6,203 nucleotides of DNA, taken from contig JAFACY010000040.1 of NCBI GenBank assembly GCA_023425285.1, positions 1 through 6,203 on the forward strand. Direction: 5' to 3'. Made by a program: the position numbers and the translations under genes. Numbering within the stretch: the stretch's first letter is position 1; each line of letters begins with the position of its first letter. Positions 1-5,965 of this stretch are shown here, piece after piece. The stretch is from Bacillota bacterium (lineage in GTDB: Bacteria; Bacillota; Clostridia; Tissierellales; Sedimentibacteraceae). The notes under the pieces are model-generated. The model did no database searches, was not told the origin of the DNA, and saw only the letters and a list, made by a program, of their open reading frames with translations.

Positions 1-539
1 CCGAATTTAACTTCTGAAAATATACTTTTTCTTATTGTCATTGCAGCATACACGGTTGTAATAAAGGCTATTATAAACGTAAGAACCGCAAGCAAAAATA
101 CAAATATATGTCCCAGATTGATGCCCAGGCTTCCGGATAATAAACTGTTGACATGCCTTATTATCTGGCTGTAATCAATTTCCGAACCGGATGAAATCAC
201 AATGTTTACACCGTTAATCAAAATAAATATAAAATATATTAACAGAATTGCAAATCCTTCAATTACAGAGGTCACAAGCTTGGATATGACTATTTTGTAT
301 CCGCTGTTAGGAGTCATAAACAGCATGTAGCCTGACCTTTTATTTAAATCATCACTGTACATTCTGATAACATCAACAATGTACAGAATAGCAGCAATAA
401 CCGGGAAAAATGCTATGAAGGCAATGCTTCCTCCCGCTCCTGTTGTTATAAGATACACATTCAGTCCCAGAGAGAAAAGAATCGCTATTGAAAACAACTT
501 GTATTTTTTTATTAATTCATATTTTATTAAATTAAGCAT
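1..539 (-). CDS. ABC-2 type transporter permease (partial, 3' end outside window)
   Basis: This is probably the membrane subunit of a two-component ABC transporter that works with the ATPase encoded just upstream. The substrate cannot be told. Reading from ATG at 539 gives 179 codons with no stop before the window edge, so the C-terminal part is missing. The protein begins MLNLIKYELIKKYKLFSIAI, a short basic cytoplasmic stretch typical of ABC-2 permeases. Hydrophobic segments lie at about residues 15-31, 38-57, 93-115 and 144-167. Between the second and third is a cytoplasmic stretch with GYMLFMTPNSGYKIVISK (about 70-87), like the loop seen in small ABC-2 permeases next to YtrA-type regulators. 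The start overlaps the end of the ATPase gene by 8 nt, and a GGAGG (549-553, minus strand) lies 9 nt upstream. This implies coupled translation. The family call is firm; the role (export, or cell-envelope stress/peptide resistance as for some relatives) is inference. Confidence 0.85.
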   Translation of the reverse strand, partial: MLNLIKYELIKKYKLFSIAILFSLGLNVYLITTGAGGSIAFIAFFPVIAAILYIVDVIRMYSDDLNKRSGYMLFMTPNSGYKIVISKLVTSVIEGFAILLIYFIFILINGVNIVISSGSEIDYSQIIRHVNSLLSGSLGINLGHIFVFLLAVLTFIIAFITTVYAAMTIRKSIFSEVKF

Positions 540-1230
540 TCCTGAATACCTCCTTATAAAGTCCTTCAACGGACACTCCCCTTGAAATTCTTAAATCCTC
601 GGCATCACCGCAAAGCTCCACGATACCGTCCTTTAAAAATATTACAGAATCAAGTATCTTTTCGATTTCACTTACTAAATGAGTCGAAATGATTATAGTC
701 TTGTTTTCGCCGCAGGAAGCCGTTATTAATTCCATTATTGTATCTCTTGACAATACATCGACGCCGTTCAAGGGCTCATCAAGCATGTAAAGCTCCGAGT
801 CACGTGACAATGTAAGGGCAACCTTTAGCTTTCCTGTCAATCCGGAGGACAGCTTTGATATTTTAAATTCAGTATCAACCTTTATATCGTTAAGTATTTT
901 CAAGGCAACATCCTCCTGAAAATCCTCATACATATCCTTATAGAATCTTATGACATTTTTAACCTTAAAGTCTCCGTATAAATAATTTTCTGTGGGCATA
1001 TAAGAAATTGCAGCTTTAGATTTATATGATACGGGATTGCCGTTGATTAAAACATTACCTGCAGTCTGCTTGTGCAATCCTGCAATAACCTTCATAAGAG
1101 TTGTTTTGCCGCTGCCGTTGGGACCTAACAGTCCGTATATTTTTCCGCTTTCAATCGACAGATTTATATCGCTTAAAGCGGTCTTGTTATAATATCTTTT
1201 GCTTAAGTTTTCAATTTTTAATATTTCCAA
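532..1230 (-). CDS. ABC transporter ATP-binding protein, ABC-2/YtrB-like
   Basis: This is the ATPase subunit (232 aa) that powers the adjacent permease on the inner face of the membrane. The nucleotide-binding domain is complete: Walker A GPNGSGKT (36-43), ABC signature LSSGL (127-131, a divergent form of LSGGQ), Walker B LYMLDEP (147-153) with D-loop NGVD (155-158), and switch histidine in STH (His184). The usual Q-loop glutamine is not evident in SYMPTEN (76-82). The start codon is TTG at 1230. It directly follows the TAA of the regulator gene, has GGAGG (1242-1246, minus strand) 11 nt upstream, and yields the usual opening EILKIENLSKRY. The next in-frame ATG would remove Walker A. At 232 aa it is of normal length for single-domain ABC-2 ATPases. 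The gene overlaps the permease by 8 nt and belongs to one operon with it. The transported substrate is unknown. Confidence 0.95.
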   Translation of the reverse strand: MEILKIENLSKRYYNKTALSDINLSIESGKIYGLLGPNGSGKTTLMKVIAGLHKQTAGNVLINGNPVSYKSKAAISYMPTENYLYGDFKVKNVIRFYKDMYEDFQEDVALKILNDIKVDTEFKISKLSSGLTGKLKVALTLSRDSELYMLDEPLNGVDVLSRDTIMELITASCGENKTIIISTHLVSEIEKILDSVIFLKDGIVELCGDAEDLRISRGVSVEGLYKEVFRNA

Positions 1231-1599
1231 TTACTCCTCACCCTCCAAATAATTTTCTGCTTCAATAAATTTAATCATATCTTTCTTAGTGTAACCTATT
1301 TGCTTCATACTGAATATAAAACTTTCTATTTGTTTTTTTGCCATTTCATACCTGAGCTGCCCCACTCTTTCCTCGGATTCCGTAACGAACGTACCCAAAC
1401 CTCTTTTTGTAAACAATAATTCTTCCATTTCCATCTCCTTATAAACCCTTGCCACTGTATTGAAATTTATTCCAAGCTCATTTCCATAGTCCCTTGAGGA
1501 AGGCATCTTTTCGCCTGATTTTAATTTTCCTGTGACTATTTCCTGCTTAATTTTTTCAATGACCTGCATATAAATAGGTATATTGTTATTAAACTCCAT
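1231..1599 (-). CDS. GntR family transcriptional regulator, YtrA subfamily
   Basis: This 122-aa regulator has an N-terminal winged helix-turn-helix (about residues 8-74) containing the GntR pattern IKQEIVTGKLKSGEKMPSSR, then the recognition region GINFNTVARVYKEME (43-57) and the wing KRGLGTFV (65-72). Only about 45 residues follow, predicted helical and charged. That is too short for a FadR or UTRA effector domain but is the usual size for the YtrA subfamily. Members of this subfamily commonly repress their own operon with a linked ABC transporter, as YtrA does in B. subtilis. The ATG at 1599 is preceded by AGGTGG a few bases upstream. It is the first gene of the minus-strand operon, and its TAA abuts the TTG of the ATPase gene. 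Autoregulation is inferred from the palindrome over its promoter. The inducing signal cannot be read from the sequence. Confidence 0.93.
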   Translation of the reverse strand: MEFNNNIPIYMQVIEKIKQEIVTGKLKSGEKMPSSRDYGNELGINFNTVARVYKEMEMEELLFTKRGLGTFVTESEERVGQLRYEMAKKQIESFIFSMKQIGYTKKDMIKFIEAENYLEGEE

Positions 1600-1627
1600 G
1601 CTCCACCTTCTTCTTTCCTATTGGCGT

Positions 1628-1657
1628 ATTAGTATCATAGTTAAATAGTACACTAAT
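1628..1657. promoter_or_regulatory. Candidate operator for the GntR/YtrA regulator
   Basis: This is a 30-bp imperfect palindrome. Its outer arms are ATTAGT (1628-1633) and ACTAAT (1652-1657), and 11 of 15 positions are symmetric overall. It covers the whole -10 hexamer and the expected start region of the minus-strand operon, so a bound protein would block RNA polymerase. GntR-family dimers bind such two-fold sites, often in their own promoter. Symmetry and position are seen directly; the identity of the bound protein is inferred from adjacency. Confidence 0.6.
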
Positions 1658-1673
1658 GCATATGTGATGTCAA
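1645..1673 (-). promoter_or_regulatory. Promoter of the gntR-ABC transporter operon
   Basis: On the minus strand, a perfect -35 TTGACA (1668-1673) is followed after exactly 17 bp by TACTAT (1645-1650), which matches four of six -10 bases. Transcription would start near 1638, leaving about 39 nt before the ATG at 1599. No other comparably spaced pair is visible on this strand of the intergenic region. Confidence 0.72.
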
Positions 1674-1717
1674 TATGAACTTGTATTAAATAATTGTAAT
1701 AATTTTGCAAGCATTTC

Positions 1718-1746
1718 TTGACGAAAACGTATCTGTATAGTAATAT
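1718..1746 (+). promoter_or_regulatory. Promoter of the biotin ligase-dusB genes
   Basis: TTGACG (1718-1723) and TAATAT (1741-1746) are separated by 17 bp. The expected start is near 1753, about 20 nt before the ATG at 1772. It diverges from the GntR promoter, with about 45 bp between the two -35 boxes, so the regulator's operator does not overlap it. Confidence 0.65.
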
Positions 1747-1760
1747 ATATCGGGAAGAAA

Positions 1761-1766
1761 AGGTGG
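1761..1766 (+). promoter_or_regulatory. Ribosome binding site fixing the birA start
   Basis: AGGTGG lies 5 nt before the ATG at 1772. The reading frame is open upstream to a TTG at 1718, but that TTG is part of the -35 box, so the extension would not be transcribed. This site and the promoter together place the true start at 1772. Confidence 0.8.
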
Positions 1767-1771
1767 TTAAA

Positions 1772-2566
1772 ATGTACGATTTAAACAAAATTAACGAATG
1801 CTTGAACACTGAAACAATGGGACGAGCCATAATTCAATATGATCTCTTGTCGTCCACTGCCACAAAGGCGAAGAGTATATTTAATACGTGTCCGGATGGA
1901 TTAATTGTTCTGTCTGAAGATCAGTCGAAATGCACTATGAGAATGGGAAATGAATGGTATTGCTTTCCTGACAGAAATATTTATTTAAGTATAATTTTAA
2001 AACCTTTGGTAAATAATCTTTTAATATCAAAAATCGATATGATAAGCTGTGCAGCATTACATAAAACAATACTTGAATTATATAACATAGATTGTAAAAT
2101 AAAATGGCCCAACGATATTCTGGTAAATGGGAAGAAGCTTGCTTCTGTCATAAGCAGTTTCACAGGAAAAAATTCTGACGTAATTATTATTTCCTTTGGA
2201 ATTAATGTGAACATGGATGACGAAGCCCTTAACATAAATGAAGATATAAGAAATACGTCAACATCCTTAAAAACAGAATCGGGGGATGATGTAGACAGAG
2301 AATTGTTTATAGGAAGACTGCTAAACAATTTAGAGGCTTTTTATAATCATCTGATTAAAAACAACCTTAAAGAGCTCATAGAAGCTTGTACGAATAATTC
2401 ATGTATTATTAATAAGGAAATTGAAGTAATGAAAAAAGGAAAAAAAACAAGACGAAGAGTACGTGTTAAAGGTATAGACGAAGAGGGATGTTTGGTAGTA
2501 ACAGGCGAAAAGGGCAATGAGGAAATTTTAAATCCGGGAGAAACTATATTAATATATGAAGCTTAA
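1772..2566 (+). CDS. birA: Biotin--[acetyl-CoA-carboxylase] ligase family protein, no HTH domain, degenerate biotin loop
   Basis: The family joins biotin to a lysine of biotin carboxyl carrier domains, using ATP through biotinyl-5'-AMP. This 264-aa protein has the core fold signatures: SSTATKAK (27-34) for the family's STN..A motif, NIYLSIILKP (69-78), KWPND (111-115) with the catalytic-type Lys111, SFGINVN (141-147), and a C-terminal SH3-like part (about 209-262). It lacks the N-terminal DNA-binding domain of E. coli BirA, so it would be a class I (enzyme-only) ligase. The odd point is the biotinyl-AMP loop. Where the family has Q-x-A-GRGRxGR-x-W, this protein reads Q51 SKCTMRMGNEW62. Only Gln51, Arg57, Gly59 and Trp62 agree, and the first Gly-Arg-Gly and last Arg are lost. 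KLAG is also KLAS (122-125). The frame is intact. It may be a low-activity ligase, a divergent one, or a paralogue with another role. The family is sure; activity is not. It overlaps dusB by 11 nt. Confidence 0.85.
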   Translation: MYDLNKINECLNTETMGRAIIQYDLLSSTATKAKSIFNTCPDGLIVLSEDQSKCTMRMGNEWYCFPDRNIYLSIILKPLVNNLLISKIDMISCAALHKTILELYNIDCKIKWPNDILVNGKKLASVISSFTGKNSDVIIISFGINVNMDDEALNINEDIRNTSTSLKTESGDDVDRELFIGRLLNNLEAFYNHLIKNNLKELIEACTNNSCIINKEIEVMKKGKKTRRRVRVKGIDEEGCLVVTGEKGNEEILNPGETILIYEA

Positions 2567-3536
2567 AATAGGAAACGTAGAATTGGGCGAAAATGTGATT
2601 CTTGCGCCCATGGCGGGCGTAACGGACATAACATACAGGACCATATGTAAGGGAATGGGAGCCGGTCTGGTCTGCACGGAAATGGTCAGTGCAAAGGGAT
2701 TATACTACAATGACATAAAAACGAACAGATTGATGAAAATAAATGAAGACAACAGACCTGTATCGTTGCAGATTTTTGGAAGTGACCCGGATATTATGGC
2801 TTATGTGGTTGAAAAATACATAAATGAAAGAAATGATATTGATATAATTGATGTTAACATGGGATGTCCTACTCCTAAAATCGTAAAAAACGGAGACGGA
2901 AGCGCACTTATGAGAAATCCTGAACTGGCAGGCAGCATAATAAATAAAATCAAAAAGGTGTCAAACAAGCCTGTTACCGCTAAAATCAGGGCAGGATGGG
3001 ACAGTAAAAGCATGAATGCCGCAGAGGTTGCACAATGCCTGGAACATAACGGAGTCGATATGATTGCCGTACACGGCAGGACGAGAGAACAATTTTATAC
3101 AGGAAGGTCATCCAACCATATAATTAAGGAAGTAAAAGAAAAGGTTAATGTTCCCGTAATAGGAAACGGAGATATTTTCACTCCTGAGGATGCAGTTAAA
3201 ATGATTGAGGATACCAATTGTGACGGTGTGATGGTGGGAAGAGGAATATTGGGTAATCCGTGGCTTATAAAAAACATAGTAAAGGCATTCAATGGTGATT
3301 ATGATTTCTATATGCCTACAGCTATTGATAAAATCCGGATAATAAAAAGACATGCTGAAATGCTTGTAAAGGAATTGGACGAAAAAATAGCAATATTGGA
3401 AATGCGCAAATTTGCTGCATGGTACATGAAGGGTATGAAGGGCTCATCAGATGCAAGAAATAAAATTAACAAAATTTCAAAAGCAGCCGACTTATATGAT
3501 GTACTAGACGATTATTTAAAATGTAGCGGAAGCTGA
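2556..3536 (+). CDS. dusB: tRNA-dihydrouridine synthase, DusB type
   Basis: This is a flavoenzyme of 326 aa that reduces specific uridines of the tRNA body to dihydrouridine using FMN and NADPH. The N-terminal TIM barrel shows ILAPMAGVTD (15-24), an FMN-binding opening; VSLQIFGSDP (69-78); NMGCPTPK (101-108) with the catalytic Cys104; TAKIRAGW (141-148) with Lys143; AVHGRTREQ (171-179) with His173; and the phosphate-binding GNGD (203-206) and GRG (228-230). A C-terminal helical tRNA-binding domain includes MRKFAAWYMKG (283-293). Length is normal. The ATG at 2556 lies inside the end of the ligase gene. The best Shine-Dalgarno, GGGAG (2536-2540), is 15 nt away, longer than ideal, so translation probably depends on ribosomes arriving from the upstream gene. 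No clear terminator follows, so read-through into greA-lysS is possible. Confidence 0.95.
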   Translation: MKLKIGNVELGENVILAPMAGVTDITYRTICKGMGAGLVCTEMVSAKGLYYNDIKTNRLMKINEDNRPVSLQIFGSDPDIMAYVVEKYINERNDIDIIDVNMGCPTPKIVKNGDGSALMRNPELAGSIINKIKKVSNKPVTAKIRAGWDSKSMNAAEVAQCLEHNGVDMIAVHGRTREQFYTGRSSNHIIKEVKEKVNVPVIGNGDIFTPEDAVKMIEDTNCDGVMVGRGILGNPWLIKNIVKAFNGDYDFYMPTAIDKIRIIKRHAEMLVKELDEKIAILEMRKFAAWYMKGMKGSSDARNKINKISKAADLYDVLDDYLKCSGS

Positions 3537-3547
3537 GACGATTGTTC

Positions 3548-3576
3548 TTGACTTTTTTATTATCGTTTATTATAAT
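3548..3576 (+). promoter_or_regulatory. Strong promoter for greA-lysS
   Basis: TTGACT (3548-3553, five of six) and a perfect TATAAT (3571-3576) stand 17 bp apart, just 11 bp after the dusB stop. Start would be near 3583, giving greA a leader of about 130 nt. This is the best protein-gene promoter in the window and would let greA and lysS be expressed apart from the biotin ligase and dusB. Confidence 0.8.
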
Positions 3577-3604
3577 GTTTTAATTAATTAAAAAAGAATT
3601 ACCG

Positions 3605-3617
3605 TATGATTATCATA
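3605..3617. repeat. 13-bp palindrome in the greA leader
   Basis: TATGAT-T-ATCATA is a perfect inverted repeat about 22 nt after the predicted greA start point. It is too short and AT-rich to be a terminator. It could be a protein-binding site or chance. The rest of the 3537-3714 gap is AT-rich and shows no other structure that I can support. Confidence 0.35.
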
Positions 3618-3700
3618 TTATATTAAATTCATAATAGAATAGATTAACATCATGTGCTGTAAATGTAAAATTGCATTAATTGTAACAAGCAACATTATTA

Positions 3701-3707
3701 AAAGGAG
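3701..3707 (+). promoter_or_regulatory. Ribosome binding site fixing the greA start
   Basis: AAAGGAG is followed 7 nt later by the ATG at 3715. The frame stays open upstream to an ATG at 3652, but that start has no such site and would add 21 cysteine-containing residues not found in GreA. The start at 3715 is therefore preferred. Confidence 0.85.
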
Positions 3708-3714
3708 CAATAAT

Positions 3715-4185
3715 ATGAAAAATAATGAAACTTTGATTACTGCTGAGGGTTTGGAAGAATTAAAAAATGAATTGGAATTTTTAAAGCTTGTTAAAAGAAA
3801 AGAAATTTCCGAAAAAATTAAAGTTGCTTTAGCTTTTGGGGATATAAGCGAAAATGCGGAATACGACGAGGCCAAAAATGAACAGGCCAACGTGGAAACT
3901 CGTATAGCAAAATTAGAGCAAATGATTAAGAATGCAAAAATAATAAAGGCAGCAAAACAAAAAGGAGTTGTATGTGTAGGCTCAAAGGTGTCCATAAAAG
4001 ACCTGGAATTTGACGAGGTTATGGAATACACCATAGTGGGCTCGGCAGAGGCAGATCCTTTTAAAGGTAAGATTTCAAATGTATCACCGTTAGGTAAAGC
4101 TCTCATAGGCAGAAAAGTCGGTGATGTAATTGAAGTTGCATCTCCTGTAGGAGATATGATAAAGTATGAAGTATTAACTGTTTAA
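3715..4185 (+). CDS. greA: Transcription elongation factor GreA
   Basis: GreA enters the secondary channel of backtracked RNA polymerase and stimulates cleavage of the RNA 3' end, so that stalled complexes can resume. The 156-aa product is of usual GreA length. The N-terminal antiparallel coiled coil (about 10-78) begins with TAEGLEELKNELEFLK and carries the tip motif GDISENAEYDEAK (42-54). Its acidic residues Asp43 and Glu46 correspond to the Mg2+-coordinating pair of E. coli GreA (Asp41, Glu44). The C-terminal FKBP-like domain (about 84-156) contains SPLGKALIGRKVGDVIEV (124-141), the family's conserved segment. The gene lies 34 bp upstream of lysS, has its own near-consensus promoter and probably forms an operon with lysS. 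Nothing in the sequence suggests a special variant. Confidence 0.97.
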   Translation: MKNNETLITAEGLEELKNELEFLKLVKRKEISEKIKVALAFGDISENAEYDEAKNEQANVETRIAKLEQMIKNAKIIKAAKQKGVVCVGSKVSIKDLEFDEVMEYTIVGSAEADPFKGKISNVSPLGKALIGRKVGDVIEVASPVGDMIKYEVLTV

Positions 4186-4204
4186 AAATATATAACAAAA
4201 GAAT

Positions 4205-4213
4205 AAGGTGGTG
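4205..4213 (+). promoter_or_regulatory. Ribosome binding site for the TTG start of lysS
   Basis: AAGGTGGTG ends 6 nt before TTG at 4220. An in-frame TGA lies immediately upstream of that TTG (4217-4219), so no longer protein is possible. The nearby GTG at 4216 is in another frame. Confidence 0.8.
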
Positions 4214-4219
4214 TAGTGA

Positions 4220-5695
4220 TTGAGCGAGCAGCAAAACACTGGTGATTTAAGACAGGTCAGGGTAGATAAGTTAAAAGATTTAATCAATGCGGGAAGAGAC
4301 CCGTATAAAGTGGCTAAATACGAAGTGACTTCCAATTCTCAATACATAAAAGATAATTTTGAGGAAATGGAAGGGAAAAAAGTTTCTATTGCCGGAAGAA
4401 TAATGTCTAAAAGAGGACAGGGCAAGGTTGGCTTTTACGATATTCAGGATCATTTAGGAAGAATTCAGATGTTCGTTAAGCAGGATGCAATAGGTGAAGA
4501 AGAATATAAATGGCTTAAAACATACGACATTGGCGATATAATCGGTTTAGTAGGCGAGGTTTTCAAGACTAAGACAGGTGAAATCTCTGTAAAAGCAGAC
4601 GAAATTAAGCTTTTGTCAAAATCGCTGCAGACATTGCCTGAAAAATTTCATGGATTAAAAGACGTGGATATACGATACAGACAAAGATATGTGGATTTAA
4701 TAGTTAATCCTGAAATAAAAGACGTATTTTTGATGCGTAATAAAATTATCAGAGGTATCAGGGAATATTTGGACGGAGAAGGATACTTGGAGGTTGAAAC
4801 TCCTATACTAAGTCCTATAGCAGGCGGAGCCAATGCGAGACCGTTTATTACACACCACAATACCCTTGATATAGATATGTATATGCGTATTGCAAATGAA
4901 TTGTTTCTGAAAAGATTAGTAGTCGGTGGTTTGGGCGACGGTGTCTATGAAATGGGTAAAATGTTCAGAAATGAAGGTATGGATGCAAATCATAACCCGG
5001 AATATACGGCTATTGAAATTTACAAGCCGTATGCGGACTTTAACGACATGATGACATTGACTGAAAATATAGTTGCTTACGTTGCTAAAAAGGCAAGAGG
5101 AACTACAAAAATAGAATTCCAGGGTAAGACTATAGACTTTACTCCTCCTTGGAGAAGAGTAAAAATGCAGGATATGGTCAAGGAATATACAGGAATAGAT
5201 TTTGACCTTATAAACACTGACGAAGAAGCAATAGAAATAGCTAAGAAAAAAGGTATAGAGATTAAGCCTTTGATGACGAGAGGGCATGTTATAAGTGAAT
5301 TGTTTGAAGAATTCTGTGAAGAATATTTAGAACAGCCGACATTTGTTACTCATCATCCGGTTGAAATTTCTCCGCTTGCAAAAAGAAATGCTGAAGACCC
5401 GAGGGTAACAGACAGGTTTGAAGCATTTGCCAACACGTGGGAAATTGCCAATGCTTTCTCGGAGTTAAACGATCCTATAGATCAAAGAGAAAGATTTGAG
5501 GAACAGGTAAAGCAAAAAGAAGCCGGGGACGATGAAGCTCATATGATGGATAATGACTTTATCAATGCCATAGAGGTAGGCCTTCCTCCTACAGGTGGAC
5601 TTGGAATTGGTGTTGACAGAGTTATTATGTTAATAACCGACCAGCCTACAATAAGGGATATTATATTGTTCCCTACAATGAAACCATTAGATTAA
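4220..5695 (+). CDS. lysS: Lysyl-tRNA synthetase, class II
   Basis: This enzyme charges tRNA-Lys with lysine in the cytoplasm. The 491-aa product is full length. An N-terminal OB-fold anticodon-binding domain (about 53-137) contains VSIAGRIMSKRGQGKVGFYD (55-74). The class II catalytic domain follows: motif 1 around YLDGEGYLEVETPILSP (183-199), then GGANARPF (202-209), MRIANELFLKRLVVGG (222-237), motif 2 FRNEGMDANHNPEYT (249-263), the lysine-pocket region WEIANAFSELNDP (407-419), and motif 3 GGLGIGVDRVIM (459-470). The start is TTG, fixed by the preceding stop codon and a good Shine-Dalgarno site. It is the second gene of a greA-lysS unit and ends before a strong terminator, which separates it from the rRNA operon downstream. 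A lysS gene just upstream of rRNA genes also occurs in B. subtilis. Confidence 0.98.
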   Translation: MSEQQNTGDLRQVRVDKLKDLINAGRDPYKVAKYEVTSNSQYIKDNFEEMEGKKVSIAGRIMSKRGQGKVGFYDIQDHLGRIQMFVKQDAIGEEEYKWLKTYDIGDIIGLVGEVFKTKTGEISVKADEIKLLSKSLQTLPEKFHGLKDVDIRYRQRYVDLIVNPEIKDVFLMRNKIIRGIREYLDGEGYLEVETPILSPIAGGANARPFITHHNTLDIDMYMRIANELFLKRLVVGGLGDGVYEMGKMFRNEGMDANHNPEYTAIEIYKPYADFNDMMTLTENIVAYVAKKARGTTKIEFQGKTIDFTPPWRRVKMQDMVKEYTGIDFDLINTDEEAIEIAKKKGIEIKPLMTRGHVISELFEEFCEEYLEQPTFVTHHPVEISPLAKRNAEDPRVTDRFEAFANTWEIANAFSELNDPIDQRERFEEQVKQKEAGDDEAHMMDNDFINAIEVGLPPTGGLGIGVDRVIMLITDQPTIRDIILFPTMKPLD

Positions 5696-5708
5696 TACAC
5701 TGAGTGAT

Positions 5709-5750
5709 AAACAAGGATGATGGGATAACTCAACATCCTTGTTTTTATTT
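5709..5750 (+). terminator. Intrinsic terminator after lysS
   Basis: A perfect 11-bp stem, AAACAAGGATG (5709-5719) against CATCCTTGTTT (5734-5744), closes a 14-nt loop and runs into a T-rich tract (5742-5750). It begins 13 nt after the lysS stop. It ends the greA-lysS transcript and insulates it from the rRNA promoters that start about 40 bp further on. Confidence 0.93.
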
Positions 5751-5786
5751 TACCCAGCTTCATCTCTTATAAGCAAAAATTGCCAG

Positions 5787-5815
5787 TTGACACAGAGATA
5801 AGCAAGTGGTAATAT
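5787..5815 (+). promoter_or_regulatory. rRNA operon promoter P1 (most upstream)
   Basis: A perfect TTGACA (5787-5792) and TAATAT (5810-5815) are 17 bp apart, preceded by an AAAAATTG segment also found before P2. The base seven positions after the -10 is G5822, followed by CTGTC. Similarity to P2 and P3 in spacing, -10 form and start sequence supports a real promoter. Confidence 0.72.
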
Positions 5816-5880
5816 AGTCAAGCTGTCGCAAGTTAAATACCTGTTTTAAGGGGTATGGCACTACAAGAAAAAATTGGTAG

Positions 5881-5909
5881 TTGACAGTATCGAAAAGATG
5901 TGATAATCT
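5881..5909 (+). promoter_or_regulatory. rRNA operon promoter P2 (middle)
   Basis: A perfect TTGACA (5881-5886) is followed after 17 bp by TAATCT (5904-5909). An overlapping GATAAT (5902-5907) with a TG two bases upstream could serve as an extended -10 with a 15-bp spacer. With the 17-bp reading, G5916 is the likely first base, again followed by CTGTC. AAAAAATTGGTAG precedes the -35, closely matching the P1 upstream segment. Confidence 0.72.
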
Positions 5910-5916
5910 ATCAAAG

Positions 5917-5953
5917 CTGTCTCGAGGGACAGTAAACAACCGAACATAGTCAA
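5917..5953 (+). repeat. Initial-transcript repeat, copy A, with hairpin
   Basis: This segment begins CTGTCTC and ends GAACATAGTCAA, matching the segment after P3 (6048-6090) with several substitutions and a 6-nt length difference. Its first 16 nt fold into a hairpin: CTGTCT (5917-5922) pairs with GGACAG (5927-5932) around CGAG. The hairpin would lie at the very 5' end of transcripts from P2. The start of P1 transcripts shares only the CTGTC portion (5823-5827). Confidence 0.65.
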
Positions 5954-5965
5954 ATTAATCAAGAT

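Noticed and set aside
379..585. Small plus-strand frame opposite the permease start
   Set aside because: It is a shadow of the overlapping minus-strand ATPase and permease genes, with no recognisable domain or start signal.
1634..1639. Alternative -10 TATGAT for the GntR promoter on the minus strand
   Set aside because: It is closer to the consensus than TACTAT but sits 28 bp from TTGACA and has no good -35 of its own at 17 bp.
1718..1771. Longer N-terminus for the biotin ligase starting at TTG 1718
   Set aside because: The TTG is the -35 box of the likely promoter and no ribosome binding site precedes it; ATG 1772 has AGGTGG 5 nt upstream.
3652..3714. Longer N-terminus for GreA starting at ATG 3652
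   Set aside because: The added 21 residues do not belong to the family and there is no Shine-Dalgarno; AAAGGAG directly precedes ATG 3715.
3583..3714. Riboswitch or T-box in the greA leader
   Set aside because: No T-box sequence, no terminator/antiterminator pair and no structured aptamer core that I can recognise; the segment is simply AT-rich with a short palindrome.
3618..4106. Open frame of 162 codons on the minus strand opposite greA
   Set aside because: It lies almost wholly antisense to a clear greA gene, has low-complexity Ser/Phe/Leu-rich content typical of a shadow frame, and no convincing start signals.
4916..5287. 123-codon minus-strand frame within lysS
   Set aside because: Antisense to the conserved catalytic domain of lysS; the composition is that of a shadow frame.
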